Part shown: positions 35,850 to 47,139 of the stretch, piece after piece | How the letters are laid out: every line of letters begins with the position of its first letter | Numbering within the stretch: position 1 is the stretch's first letter | Origin: Heterobasidion occidentale | Taxonomy: Eukaryota > Basidiomycota > Agaricomycetes > Russulales > Bondarzewiaceae | Length of the DNA: 64,000 nt | Assembly: GCA_039111635.1 (NCBI GenBank) | Contig: JBCAQO010000001.1 | Location: 3,782,001-3,846,000 of the forward strand | Reading direction: 5' to 3' | Made by a program: the position numbers and the translations under genes | The notes under the pieces: model-generated | What the model saw: only the letters and a program-made list of their open reading frames with translations | What the model was told of the DNA's origin: nothing | Database searches by the model: none

Positions 35850-36225
35850 AGGTCAAAGGGGGTTGGTTGGACAAGTCTCTTTCGACGCTAGTGGGAGGAA
35901 AGGAGCACCGTGCGATACATTGGAGCACGGGTTCATACAGTGCTATCCTTGGACAGGTGGGAAATCAGCTGAGCAACCCTATATAAAGGCAACCAGTCGC
36001 CAAATCTGTTCAGCATTGTGCATGCAGTATGACATTGGAATCAACAAGCAGGCAATAGTTTGCAGAAGGAAAAAATCGCGCCTGACGCGGTCGGCGGTGA
36101 AGAAACTGCCAGTGAATGTCGTTGCGAGGAACTTGGACAAAAATCCAAATGTTCAGTCTCCGAAAGCCTCGGAGCGCGATCGTCGCATGATCTTATCTTA
36201 TCTCTGCACGCCTCTCAACCACACC
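35850..36225. promoter_or_regulatory. Divergent promoter, methyltransferase / Ies6
   Basis: The 376 bp between the start codons include a strong TATA-like box CTATATAAAGG at 35979-35989, about 240 bp upstream of the Ies6 start and about 130 bp upstream of the methyltransferase start on the other strand. Because the element is nearly palindromic, its direction of action cannot be told from sequence. Confidence 0.45.
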
Positions 36226-37046
36226 ATGTTCGTCTCTCCGCCCTACACACCCCGCCCGTCCCGCACTCACGCACCGTCGACTGCTCACACAGGCCGCCCA
36301 AGGGCGGATCAAGGCGAAAAACCGTCGTCCCGTCGACGAGCAACGAGGGCTCCACGACGCCCCAAGCACCCGTGCGTACTCCACCCCGCCCCGTGTCCGC
36401 ACGCTTACCCCCAGCCCCGATACGCAGACGCTCTCGGTGCAGCTGTCCTACCTGAGCAGCCCGCGCCCGTTCAAGAACCCTGGCTACGCGAAGAACGTGA
36501 ACAGGCGCGCGAAGAACGTGAAGACGATGCTCGGGCAGGAGCGCGAGCGCGAGCGTCAAGAGCGGGAGCGCAGGCGGCTGCAGCGGGAGCAGGCGATGGA
36601 CGTCGACGGCGAGCGCGGCGCCGGCCCGCCGGACGCGGATGTGCTTGCGGACGAGGACCTCCCATCGTGTACGTTGTCACCTGTTCTCGCTCTCCTTCGC
36701 TGTCCTCACCGTGTACGCCTGATGTGCGGGCTCTCAGACCTGTCCATCGAGGCGCCGCCCTCCGTGCTGCCCCAGAAGCACTACTGCGACATCACCGGGC
36801 TCGAGGCAAGTCCAATCCCGCCTCTGCTTCCCGTCCGGGTCGCTGATGCCCCATAGGCTCCCTACACCGACCCTGTAACTGGGCTGCGATACCACGACAA
36901 AAGCATCTACGAGCTGATCAAGGGCCTGGTACGTCCTCGACCTCGCGCGCGCGCGCACTCGCTTGTCTGACCTGGCCCGCCGACAGTCCTCCAGCGCCGC
37001 GAAGAACTACCTCTCTGCGCGCGGCGTGAACCCGATCGTCAAATGA
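36226..37046 (+). CDS. IES6: INO80 chromatin-remodelling complex subunit Ies6
   Basis: The family works with Arp5 in the INO80 remodeller in the nucleus. The C-terminal YL1_C domain is clear: LSIEAPPSVLPQKHYCDITG, then LEAPYTDPVTGLRYHDKSIY, then ELIKGLSSSAAKNYLSARGV and NPIVK. Upstream lie LSYLSSPRPFKNPGYAKNV and an Arg/Glu-rich helix. The start MFVSPPYTPRP joins PPKGGSRRKT only through a 35-nt intron (about 36259-36293), which is very short. A second intron precedes TLSVQLSYL. The intron inside the YL1_C domain (36806-36856) starts with GCAAGT. The stop TGA is at 37044-37046. The C-terminal half is secure and the first 40 residues are tentative. Confidence 0.88.
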
Positions 37047-37528
37047 AGGGACCGCCGCGGTTGTGCGAGCGTGCAGTTTCGTTTCCCGCTCTGTTCTCTT
37101 ATGTGTATGTGATGCGCGTGCTCCCGTTTGCGCGTTTGTTTTGCCGTACTATCATCTGCGACCGTCCGTGCAATCTCATTGTTGTTTGTTTCCCATCACG
37201 ACGGCTCTGAACGGTGCCGGACAACTACGTACGACGTCATCACGAACTTGTAGATCTCGAAGGGCGCGAGACGTAAACATCGCTGGCAACGATCTGAGCA
37301 TGCCCCCGTGCGTTGCCCAGTGGACCCAATGGAACGAGAGACTTGGTTATGCGGGCTGGGACGTCAGAGGGAGGGTTCTGCTCTGCCGATGCACTGGCCC
37401 CAGAGGCCCGATCGGGAAACGCAGCCGCCCACCAAGCGAAGGGCGGCGGACGCGACGCGCCCGTGCAGTCCTCGCCTCTCCCGCCAACTGTCCTTACGAG
37501 TCCCCCGCCCGCTACCAGCGCCGCGCAG
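37047..37528. other. Intergenic, 5' region of the next gene
   Basis: This 482-bp stretch contains the Ies6 3' end and the leader of the following gene. An in-frame ATG at about 37349 could extend that gene by 60 residues. I see no other feature. Confidence 0.5.
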
Positions 37529-38612
37529 ATGCCGCAGCCAGACCTCCGCTCCTTTTTCCGCTCCTTGTGGCTCCGCGCCGCCTCGCTCCTTCCTTCCCCG
37601 CCCGACACACCGGCCGACACGCCCGCTCGAGACCCACGCCAACCGCACCCCGCAGCCCTCCCTCCCGCCGCCGCCGCCACCGCCGCACCCGTCACGGCGC
37701 GCACGGCCGAGAACGGCGCACGCAAGCGCCCGAACCTCGCGCGCGACCTGCGGAACAAGTCCAAGTCCCAGCCGAACATGCGCAAGTTCGCCTTCAACGC
37801 CCGCTTCTCCTCGTCCGCCGCCCTGAACAAGGCCCCCGCCGCGCCGCCCGAGCCCGTCCCGCCGGATTCGCACTTCCTCGCAGTGCCCCCGCCGACGGGG
37901 CACACGACCGGCGGGCACGAGGCCGCGGGCGAGCGCGGCAGACCGCCGTCCCCGCGACTCGTTCCCCCGCCCGCGTCCCGCTTCAGCCAGCGCCTGTCCG
38001 GCGGCTCCCTCTCCCTCTTCCCGTCTCTGTCCCCTTCCGCACCGACGCCGGCCCTCTCGTACACCACCAACACGCCCTCGACCGTCTCGCTCGCCTTCTC
38101 GCCCGACACCCCCCTCGACCCGGGCGCGCCGTTCCCAGACGCGAACGACCTGTACGCCGTCGCCGAGCTCGTCACGGCCACCGCGTCCGAGGCCGACCTC
38201 GGCGCGCTCGCCCAGCGGCGCGGCTTCCGCGGCGCGCGCCTCTTCCCCGCCGAGCCCCTCCGCACGCTCTCCACCGCGCTCAGCCCCCTCTCGCCCCTCT
38301 TCGCCGGCACCCCCGCCCTGCGCCGCATCTCCGACGCCGTCTGGGGCCCACACGCGCCCGCCGCGCACCAGGGCGCCGCGCCGGACCCGTTCGCGACGCA
38401 CGGCGAGTCGTACTACGGCGCGCGCGCCGAGGCCGGCCCGTTCGCGGACATCTACGACCTGGCGGCGTACGCGCGCGCGCGGCACAGGCGGCGGAAGAAG
38501 GGCGCCGCGGCGCGCGCCAAGGCGGGCAAGTCGCGCGTGAATGTGTACGTCGTGTCGATGTACGACGCGCGCGCGCCGTCGCCGAGCCGCAGGAAGTCCA
38601 AGGCGGACGCGC

Positions 38613-38643
<31 letters not shown>

Positions 38644-39138
38644 GCGGCCACGAAGCACGCGTCCGTCGTCGGCACCGCCCGCACCGCGTCCGTCGCGTCC
38701 CTCCCCGCGCGCCGGGAGAGCAAGGCCGCGCTGTGGATCGCGCGCGCGAGCGTCGCGGCGATCCCGGAGGCGGAGGAGCTGCTAGACAAGGAGTACCTGC
38801 GGTCGATCGCGCGCGCGTTCTTCACGCCCGAGTCGTCTCCGCGGACGTCGGTGGCGTCGCTGTTCACCGAGCGGCGGCAGTCCAAGGGGCTCCGGCCGCT
38901 GGTGCTGCCGCAGCAGCTCGGGCTCGCCGGCGCGCGCGGGGACGCGCCGTGTGCGAGCGAGCCGCGGAACGAGTCTGCGCTGCGGAGGAGCCTGCAGGAG
39001 AGGAGACGGTCAGGGCCGGTGGCGACGACGGCGACTACGACAGCGAAGAAGGGGGGGGAGTCGGCTGCGTTTGACGATCTGGTGGGGATGTACGAGTGGG
39101 ACGAGAGCATGGAGAGCGAGGTGATGCGTCTGGGCTGA
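37529..39138 (+). CDS. Uncharacterised Ala/Pro/Arg-rich protein
   Basis: The proposed start is ATG at 37529 (MPQPDLRSFFRSLWLRAASL). The first exon encodes a Pro/Ala-rich low-complexity region and a more ordered part (DLYAVAELVTATASEADLGA, ISDAVWGPHA, DIYDLAAYARARHRRRKKG). A 50-nt intron at 38543-38592 (GTGTAC...CCGCAG) restores the frame across a GCG/CGG trinucleotide tract. The tract then codes for poly-Ala instead of poly-Arg. The last exon gives ALWIARASVAAIPEAEELLD, TPESSPRTSVASLFTERRQS and ends EWDESMESEVMRLG. No domain is recognised. The RRRKK patch could be a nuclear localisation signal. Confidence 0.62.
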
Positions 39139-39687
39139 TGAGGCACGCCGATATCTACGTACAAGATTGAGACTGGGACGCATCATGGCATTATATACAC
39201 GGATCTTCAGGAACTTGCGAACGATGGCGGCTAGCCGCGGCCCTTGACATGAGTAGCCTGAGAATCATGGCCTAAAATGAAAGTTGCTCTTGAGTCATAG
39301 GCAAGGAGCCGGCGGTGTTCGCCGATACCGCATCGTGTTCGGTGGGGAGTTCTGTCTAGGGGAACGCGTACCCTTGATGTATTTCTCGAGACGTGCCCAT
39401 GGAGTGTGAATGAAGCCGAGGTTTTGACGAACAACTCGACATTTGGCACGAGCGCCGCGCAGAGTCGATGCTAACCTTGCTCACGCGGCGCTATGGATTG
39501 ACTTTCCTTGGTCGATGCAGGTCGGTCGACAAGTCTTGGTCGACGTCGCCAGCAGTTTCCCACGGTCGAACTGTGGTCGGACTTGCGGGTGTAAAATAAA
39601 TAAATAAGTGATGGTCGCGACGGCCTTGGCGTCGCCGACGCTCTTTAAACGATTTCCATCGACGCTCCCTCGCCAACGCTCACGACG
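39139..39687. other. Intergenic, promoter of the Sel1-repeat gene
   Basis: This 549-bp stretch includes an AT-rich segment with repeated AATA at about 39594-39606, some 85 bp upstream of the next start codon, which may serve as its TATA region. No gene is seen. Confidence 0.5.
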
Positions 39688-41717
39688 ATGACCACCGACT
39701 ACGGCCGCCAGCCCATCCAGCACCTCCAGCACTCCTCCCCACTCGATTCTCTCGTCCGCCGCACCTCCTCACGGCGCAGACCACCAGCCCCGCTCTCAGC
39801 CAATTCTCGACTGGGCGAATCATCACACGCTGAAGCCGCAGTGATAGACCACGATGCAGCCTACACGGCGCAAACCAGCACCCCTCCGCGCCGGCGCCAG
39901 GGACGACCCCCCTCCTCGCCGCTGCTGCACACCCAGTTCCGGAGCTCCACCGCGACCACCGCGACCACCCTCGACCTGCTCAACAAGTCCTCGTCCTCGA
40001 TGGCCGGCGACGACAGCCAGGACATCTACTACAACGACGCCGACAGCGTCTACTCGAGCGCGACCGTCTCGCCCCAGTACCGCGCCGGCATGCACCCGAC
40101 CCCGCCCCGCTCTGCAGACTCCCGCTATAACCCCGAGCCATCTGCGGGACGTGCTGCGCATCAGGGCAGACAGCCAGGCGACCCCTTCGTCGGGATCCCG
40201 TCCATGTACACCGATTACCGCCCCTCGCTCGACGGCTACCGCCCCGCCGAGACACACCCGCAGGAGGCGGAGCAGGAGTACGGCCGCCCTCGGCGCAGCA
40301 GCGACAGCCAGCACGTCGATCCCTTTGGTTTCACCGGCATCCCCCAGGCAGACAGCTCCAAGTCCGTGCCCACCGTCGTCGTCTCCTCCGCAGACACCAG
40401 CGACACGCGCTCCCTGGCCGCCTCCTACGTCACCCCCTCACTCTCCTCGAGCGGCCGCACGCCGTCTGCCCTCCCGTACGGCGTCAACTACTCGCGGCCC
40501 GTCCGTCCGTCCTCGGACGACAACAAGCGCATGGTGCTGGAGCGCAACGGGTACCGGACGCCCCCGACGACGGGCTCGTCCAGCGCCCGCACCTTCCAGT
40601 CCATGCAGGCAGCGCCTCCCTTGGATCCCCATTCCGCAGGCCGGAGCGGCCCCACGCCGTTGTCGCGCGCCCGCTCGCCGCTCGCATCGCCCTCTTCCGC
40701 TGCGGGCCCTCAGGAACCCCCATTTGCGGCCCCCACCTCGCGCTCTCCCTCTCCCAGATCCCCCTTCTCCGAACCAGCACCCACGAGCCCGCTCTCCCCG
40801 GCATCGACCCACTCCTCCCTCACCCAGACCATCACCCTCTCCCGCGACCCGCCACCGCCTCCAACCTCCCCCACCGGGAGCCTCTACTCCTCCTACTCGT
40901 ACTACCAGCTCGAGACCCCCGTCCCCTCCCCGACCACCGACACGCTCCGCGTCCCCGGCGCGCCCCTAGCCCCGCCCGCCCCGTCCCCCCCGCGCGCGGC
41001 GCCCGCGCCCGCGCCGGACACCGCCAACCCACGCACGGCCGAGGACTACCTCCAGCTCGGGATCCAGCACCACGAGGCGAACCGGCTCGCCGAGTCCGCC
41101 GCGTGCTTCGAGCAGAGCGCGACGCTGCCGGGCGGGAGCGGCGTCGGGATGCTCATGTGGGGGCTCGCGCTGCGCCACGGCTGGGGGTGCGCGAAGAACG
41201 AGCGGCAGGGGTTCGCGTGGCTGCGCCGCGCGGCGGAGAGCGCGGTCGACGACCTCGAGCGCGCGCGCCAGGGCATGGACACCACCGCGATCCGCTCCGA
41301 GCTCGTGCTCGCGATCTACGAGGTCGGGCAGTGCTTCTTCCAGGGCTGGGGCGTCAAGAAGGACCAGAAGATGGCCGTGGTGCGTCCCGCTCCTTCCGTC
41401 CGTCTGTCCGTACGTCCGCCCGCGGGCGCTGCTCACTCGCCTCTTTTGACGTATGTGCGTGGGTGCGTGCAGAGCTACTTTCAGGTCGCGGCGAAGCTCG
41501 GGGACGCGGATGCCCAGCAGGAGCTCGCGTTCTGCCTCGCGAACGGCAAGGGCTGCAAGAAGGACCGCAAGGAGGCCGCCAAGTGGTACCGCGACGCGGT
41601 ACGTTTCTTTTCTCTCTCCGCTTCGCGAGCCCGTGCGTTCTCACCGCGCGCATTCAGGTCGCCCAGGGCGCAAGCGACGTCGGGCTGGCGTGGATATACA
41701 AGGAAAAGTTCAAGTAG
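39688..41717 (+). CDS. Sel1-repeat protein similar to Nif1 / Dsf2
   Basis: S. pombe Nif1 is described as an inhibitor of the mitotic kinase Nim1, and yeast Dsf2 is its relative. The 39688 start gives MTTDYGRQPIQHLQHSSPLD. About 450 residues of Ser/Pro/Thr-rich, probably disordered and phosphorylatable sequence follow. The C-terminal part holds Sel1-type repeats: AEDYLQLGIQHHEANRLAES, LMWGLALRHGWGCAKNERQG, AIYEVGQCFFQGWGVKKDQK, AQQELAFCLANGKGCKKDRK and the ending GLAWIYKEKFK, which matches the end of the Nif1/Dsf2 family. Two introns split the repeats, after KMAV and after WYRDA. The identification rests on the C-terminal part. A cell-cycle role is inferred from the family only. Confidence 0.82.
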
Positions 41718-41967
41718 CGGCGGCGGCGGCAGCGGCGCTCGCGTACTACACGTTTGTTTACCCCCTCTCTCGGGGCTGTGATTTGGTCTCGTTATCTCAT
41801 CTGCATACACGTCTCTGGATACCCCATCTTGCTCCGCGCTCGTTCCTATCTTATTTGAAATTTTATTGATCGAAGAACGCTTCGCGCGAGGCGAGCAAAG
41901 TGGTAGTAGAGTAGCAGCGTAGGAAGCGTGTAGATTAACGAGGCGACGCGGCGCGCGCAGGCGCGCA

Positions 41968-43518
41968 CTACGCGATGTACTTGCTCTTGCTCTTGACCTC
42001 CGCGTACGGGTCCGGCCTCGGCAGGTGCCCGAACCGCGGCTGAGGAACCTCTGTGAGACGCGCGAAATAAGATATCGTGAGCACGCGTCCGCCGCGAGGA
42101 ATGACGACACTCACTGAGCACCTGGTCCCACACGCGCGCGGCCTCCTCGTCCCACACCGCGCGCCACATGTGCGCGGCGCCGCCCTCGAGCTGGAGTCCG
42201 TGCGTCTGCACGAACTCGCGCACGTTGAACCCGCGGCGCTCGAGCTGCGGGACGCGGATGCGCTCGGTCGGGGACGCCTGCGGGAGGAAGAGCAGGACGT
42301 AGCGGTGGTAGGGCGAGCCCTGCGCGGGGTGCGGCGGGATGTAGGGCGTGTGGGTGGCCGTCAGCGGGAGGGGCGTCGGCGCGCCGCTGGAGAGGCTGAT
42401 GTTCGGACTGGGAAGGCGTCAGTGGGCACGGGGGAGAGTGGACGGCGGGGCGTACTGGAGCCAGTGGAGGTAGGTCGTGAACGACCGGGTTTCTTCGTCC
42501 GGGACATCTAAGAGGAGAGTGTGAGCGGAGAGTGCGGGAGAGGGGGAGACGCGCCTGACCTGGGTCGACTAGCATCATGGTGTACAGTCTCTCATCTGTG
42601 TGGAATACGGTCGTGTAGAGCCGCGGCGCCTTCTTGGTCTATGGGCGCACAAATGTGAGCTGCGATGGACGGGCGTGAGGCGGTGCGCGCACCTGTTCGT
42701 TGTGCAAAAAGATACCGGGCTCGATGGCTACGTAGCGCCGCTTGACACGCGTACGGAGGTACACGCTCTCAGGTGGGGGCTCGGGGAACGTGATGCGGAG
42801 GTCGAATCCGGGGCGGAGATCTGGAATCATATCAGGGACGACGTTCATCTGGTGAATGCGCTCCATCTGGCACCCAAGTGTGAACACGACTCGTCCTGCA
42901 AAAGCAACAAGCCAAAAAAAAACGAACCAAAAGATCGAGCGCGCCGTCCTCCTTCCACCTCTTCTCGACGAGGTGCCTGTAGACGGGCTTCTTCAAGTCC
43001 GCTGAACGTCATCAGGACGAAAGCTCGCAGCTGCAGCAGAGGCGACTCGGCGACTCACCCATCCCGTTCGCCGCCTTCCACCTGACCCACGGGAGGTTCA
43101 CCTCGGACATGATCTCGAGGGTCTCCAGGCGCGCGCGCGCGTCCTGCGCCTCGTCGGCCGGGACCTTGCCGCCGTCGAGGGTCTCCGCGAGCGCCTTGGC
43201 CTCGTGCTTGATGCTGCGCGAGTCGACGGCGATGTAGCGCAGCGCCTCGTCGTACGCGGGGAGCACGCCCGGCGCGACGGGGCGGCACCACTCGCGCGGC
43301 CGCTCGAGGGTGATGGAGGGGCGCTGCCTGGCGTATGTTTTGCGGGGCCGTCTTCGCTTTTTCGCGGAGGCGGTCGCGTCTGCGTCTGCGTCTGCGTCTG
43401 CGGGTGAGCTGCTGGGTGCGGCTGGCGGGGGGGTTGGCTGCTGGGCAGCGGCTGCGGTGGTGTTGAAGCGAATCAGCGGGCCGTTGAGCGTTCGCAGTCG
43501 GCGGAGGGCAGCGAACAT
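41968..43518 (-). CDS. MRPL35: Mitochondrial large-subunit ribosomal protein mL38
   Basis: The protein is part of the mitoribosomal large subunit (yeast YmL35). The start MFAALRRLRTLNGPLIRFNT is a typical mitochondrial presequence with Arg and no acidic residues. A low-complexity Ala/Asp stretch, RPSITLERPREWCRPVAPGV and the PEBP-like fold follow, with LYTMMLVDPDVPDEETRSF, TYLHWL and GSPYHRYVLLFLPQ. The end is KSKSKYIA. Seven exons join in frame. One intron must end at GGTGCCAG, giving ALDLLMERIHQM, and not at the earlier TTGCAG. The gene ends tail to tail with the Sel1-repeat gene (250 bp) and is divergent from MFAP1. Confidence 0.92.
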
Positions 43519-43671
43519 GGTGCAGCCGTGACGAGGAGGAGGAGGAGGAAGAGAGTGTGCCAGCCAGTCCCGCACGCCGCTTGCGCCCGGCATCTTCCGG
43601 GCCCGCCTCGACCAGCTGCTGCCACTCTTCCCTCCCTCCCCCACTCTGTTACAATCGACCTCTTAATCAGG
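43519..43671. promoter_or_regulatory. Short divergent promoter, mL38 / MFAP1
   Basis: Only 153 bp separate the two start codons. The mL38 side begins with GGAGGAGGAGGAGG-type purine repeats, and a CT-rich run (CTTCCCTCCCTCCCCC) lies toward MFAP1. No TATA box is evident. Shared regulation is inferred from spacing. Confidence 0.5.
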
Positions 43672-45336
43672 ATGTCTGGCGTTGCTCGAAAGCAGGCACC
43701 GCGTCCTGCGAGGCCAGCAGGTCGTTACTGGAAGGGTAAAGCTCCCAAGGGAGCGGCAGAGCTGCCTTCATCCGACGATGAGGACGCGGAAGAGCAGGAC
43801 GTCCACGAGGAGGAGGAGGATGTCCCTATGTCCGGTGAGCAGTTTCTCGGAAGGGATGTCGATGACGAGGGCGCGATCGCCACGAGAAAGCCGGTGGGAA
43901 AGATGAGCGTCGCGTTGCGGGACGTGAACATCTCAAAGGAGGGAAAGGTGCTTCTTGGCGGGCGAGAGGAGGTCAAGAAGGCAGAGGATGAGGACGAGGA
44001 CGAAGATGAAGATGAGGATGAAGATGAGGGCGAAGATGAGGATGAGGATGATACGCAAACGGTTGGAAGCTCGGAACAAGAATCGGAGGAAGAGACACCT
44101 AAAGTACAGTTCCGACCTGTCTTTGTGCCAAAGTATGTCTGATCATATTTTCATGATATGTACACTTAGATTCCATATTTCTCATAGACGCGGTCGTGTC
44201 ACAGTTTCTGAGAAAGAGGCCATAGCTCTCGACAGCGAAGAGGCCATAAAGAAAAAAGAGCTGGAGGCAGAAGAGCGTCGAAAACAGAGTCACGATATGG
44301 TCGCAGATAGCATTCGTCGGGAATTAGCTGAAAGTGCGCCCTACTGTTTCTGACACTGCCGACTATCTCATAACAGCGCGTGCTCTCATGGCAGAGCAAA
44401 AAGAAGACGAGGTTCCCGAAGTCGACGATACGGACGGGCTCGATCCGGTGGCGGAGTTCGAGGCATGGCGTCTACGTGAGCTTGCGCGGATCAAGCGAGA
44501 CAAGGAGGCAGAGGTGGCGCGTGAGCTGGAGCGCGAGGAGATTGAGCGTCGACGTGCAATGCCGGAGGAGCAGCGGATGAAGGAGGATCTAGAGCGCGCG
44601 CAAAAGCTGCGGGACGAGAAGCCCAAAGGCCAGCAGGTATTTCTACAGAAATATTGGCACAAGGGTGCTTTCCATCAGGTGCGTTCTCTGCCCAGTCTTC
44701 CACTTCTGGGTTTAACACAGCAATGTGTTACGCGGGCATTTGGGTCCTAGGATCAAGAAATATTAAAGCGACATGACTTCACTGAGAAAACAGAGTCGAC
44801 AGTTGACGTGTCGGCACTCCCATCAGTCATGCAGGTGAAGAACTTCGGGAAGCGTGGGCGGACAAAGTACACGCATCTGTTGGATCAGGATACAACAGCA
44901 GGGAATGGAGGATTTGGTGGTGCTGGACCCGTCAAAGTTGGCGGAAAGGGCACGGAAGGGAACGGATGCTTTCTTTGCGGAGGGCCGCATCTCAAGAAAG
45001 GTAACGTACTTTGCTCGCGCGCGCTTCTTGACGCTCATTGGCACTTGTGTTTCAGATTGCCCGCAAAATACTGGGCTGCCCCCGGGACGGCCTGGAACGG
45101 GCGCGAATGCTGCTACACCGACGAACGCTAAGGGCGGAAGGGGGGACAGCAATAGATATGACGGGAGGGGGCAGGGCTGGAGAAGCGAGAACAAGGGGAG
45201 GTTGCCTACAAGAGAACAGGTCAGAGATGGTGAGGACATCGATAGGCGATGGAAGGAGAAGCGGAGATCGCGCTCAAGGTCTGGAGAGCCGGGTGTGGAG
45301 CATAAACGAGGGGAGAAGCGGCAGAGGGTGGATTGA
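43672..45336 (+). CDS. MFAP1-like spliceosomal protein
   Basis: MFAP1 is a component of the spliceosomal B complex and associates with Prp38. The start gives [20 protein letters not shown] followed by [20 protein letters not shown], as in family members. A run of more than 20 alternating Asp/Glu residues lies at about 43985-44053. The conserved MFAP1 domain includes [26 protein letters not shown]-type helices ([20 protein letters not shown]), [33 protein letters not shown] and [20 protein letters not shown]. Fungal copies often add a zinc knuckle, seen here as [15 protein letters not shown] basic Arg/Ser tail ends at 45336. Introns follow FVPK, RRELAE, GAFHQ and HLKK. Confidence 0.93.
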
Positions 45337-47139
45337 TTTTTGTCTGTCATTGTATTTGTGAGGTTTGGATCTGTATATTATGTTCTGCTACTCTCTTTTC
45401 TTCAGCAGCGCTCCTCCTTTGTCTATTCACTTCGTCAACCACGTCGTGAGTGCCTTTTCAAGTTGTATTGGACAGTGCACCCTCCATTTGTCACACTAGC
45501 TTGTCGAGTCGTCGATTCACCAGCTTTGGTGAGACCGGTCTGTATGCAGCTGCTGCGCTCGAGCTCAGGCACTCAAACGCAAGCGAACGTGATCTTCCTG
45601 ATCCCCGCACCACCTCGTTCTGAAATTTAATTAGGAAGTGGGCCATCTCATTTGAAGATTTGTCGCACGAGCTCACCGAATGAGGATACGAGGCGCGCAT
45701 CGTGCATCATCTTTTGCCTTCAGGTTTTACCTGGTTTTTGGTTCAATCTCGAGCGTCTACTGTACGACCTAAGACTCTCAATGAAATTCCTCTTACTTAT
45801 TGGTATGTCAAACCTTTGCATTCAGTATGAGAATCTGAAATGCTCATACTGTGCTGTCTACAGGTTCTCACTTTGCGCTCTTTCACTCCACATGGAACAA
45901 ATAACGAACACATCTATGCTAGTATACATAGAACACTGCAATCAAGCGCACATGGCCATAAATCCATATCTCGGCTTGAAAACACGTGTCAATGAACTCA
46001 GTATAGTATCAACATATTTTGAATTGTAAGCACTGCTCACAACAAAAGCTTCTTCAAATCACGACCGTCGTTTTCGAAGGCGAATCTTAAGCGCGCTATC
46101 AGGACGAACAACTGAGATAGATTTCGCCGATGACGCCGCAGGAGGGAAGAATTCGGATGCATGTCGATGTCATACAGATGGAAACACATGATCAGAAATA
46201 TCTTGATCATGTGTTGAGCAAAAGTTCGTCCTTTGCACTACAACGAAGTCAGTCACGCCGCACACACCATGGAACGAGCTTGAACACTGACCATATACAT
46301 TCCCCCTCCCCAAAGAACCAGAGTTTTATACCGCTGTATGCGTCCTAGAGGTTCGAGCCCGCTGGAACGAGCACAGACTCACAGTCGTGACTCTACTACT
46401 TTCCCCGCATTTCCCCATCAAACAAAAATCCACAAACTCACCTCAGTCATGCGATTTAACGACGCCGACTAGGTCCCGGTCCTCGCACCTGCGGGCGCGG
46501 CGCTGGCGCTCCCCAGGTCTGGTGGGGCTCGTGGCCAAACCTGGCCGGACACGGATGAGCCTTCCCGTCGGAACCGCTTGTGGGTGTACATCACGCCCCT
46601 ATGTCACAACCCCGAGGACTGCGAGGACTTGGGAACTGGCCTTCACAGTGCATAACTAGGGCACACTGTAAGCTACGCGCATATACGACATTTTCGTCCC
46701 TCACTAGGCGATAAACAGTGACCCTAAGGGAGCAATGCTGGATAGAGGCATCTCAGCCTTTCTGCTCTTCTGGTAGGTTTCATCTCATTAGATGTCCAGT
46801 TGAAATAACGTAAAATACAGGTACCCATGGATCTTGCCGGGCACAGAGTACAAACCTGCTTGATATGTGATCGCTGTTGTTAGATGTCCTCATGGGTGTG
46901 ATATGATGCATGATGCCTTGAAGAGAAGGTACGTACGCGGTTGCTGTGTTCGGCGCTCATACGCTTCACAAGAGCATTCTGATTTCTCACAAGAGACCTT
47001 CATGATCCCGCTTCAACTGTCTTCGGAAATTCGAATGGAAGCAAACGCGTTGGGAAAAACATAGATCAACAGCTTCTGCGTTGTCCACAACCTCATCCCT
47101 CTATCTCTACATCCTCCCATACGTGACCAAACCCCTTAC
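45337..47139. other. AT-richer intergenic region upstream of the P450 gene
   Basis: This 1.8-kb stretch contains short frames (for example 45652-46029) with no recognisable content and no exon partners. A 12-bp perfect inverted repeat lies at 46183-46215. It may include the P450 promoter or remnants of a lost gene. I see no supported gene. Confidence 0.55.
46183..46215. repeat. Perfect 12-bp inverted repeat with 9-nt loop
   Basis: The arms AACACATGATCA and TGATCATGTGTT are exact reverse complements separated by GAAATATCT. It could form a hairpin or serve as a dimeric protein-binding site. No terminator function is expected for RNA polymerase II. Confidence 0.8.

Noticed and set aside
35830..36846. 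338-codon frame through the Ies6 gene
   Set aside because: It starts in the methyltransferase leader and is in the wrong frame for the YL1_C domain.
37240..38485. Minus-strand frames of 362 and 373 codons
   Set aside because: They are Gly/Arg-rich antisense shadows of a GC-rich exon with no motif or splice logic.
37063..39138. Single 691-codon plus-strand frame
   Set aside because: Its first 500 codons are an Arg/Pro-rich shadow of the gene in the neighbouring frame. Only the part after about 38593 is real, reached through an intron.
45652..46029. 125-codon frame between MFAP1 and the P450
   Set aside because: Cys/Leu-rich but with no homology I recognise, no splice partners and an AT-rich intergenic context.
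46330..46370. tRNA-like T-arm (GGTTCGAGCCC)
   Set aside because: The T-stem has a mismatch, and no anticodon arm, D-arm or acceptor stem can be placed upstream.
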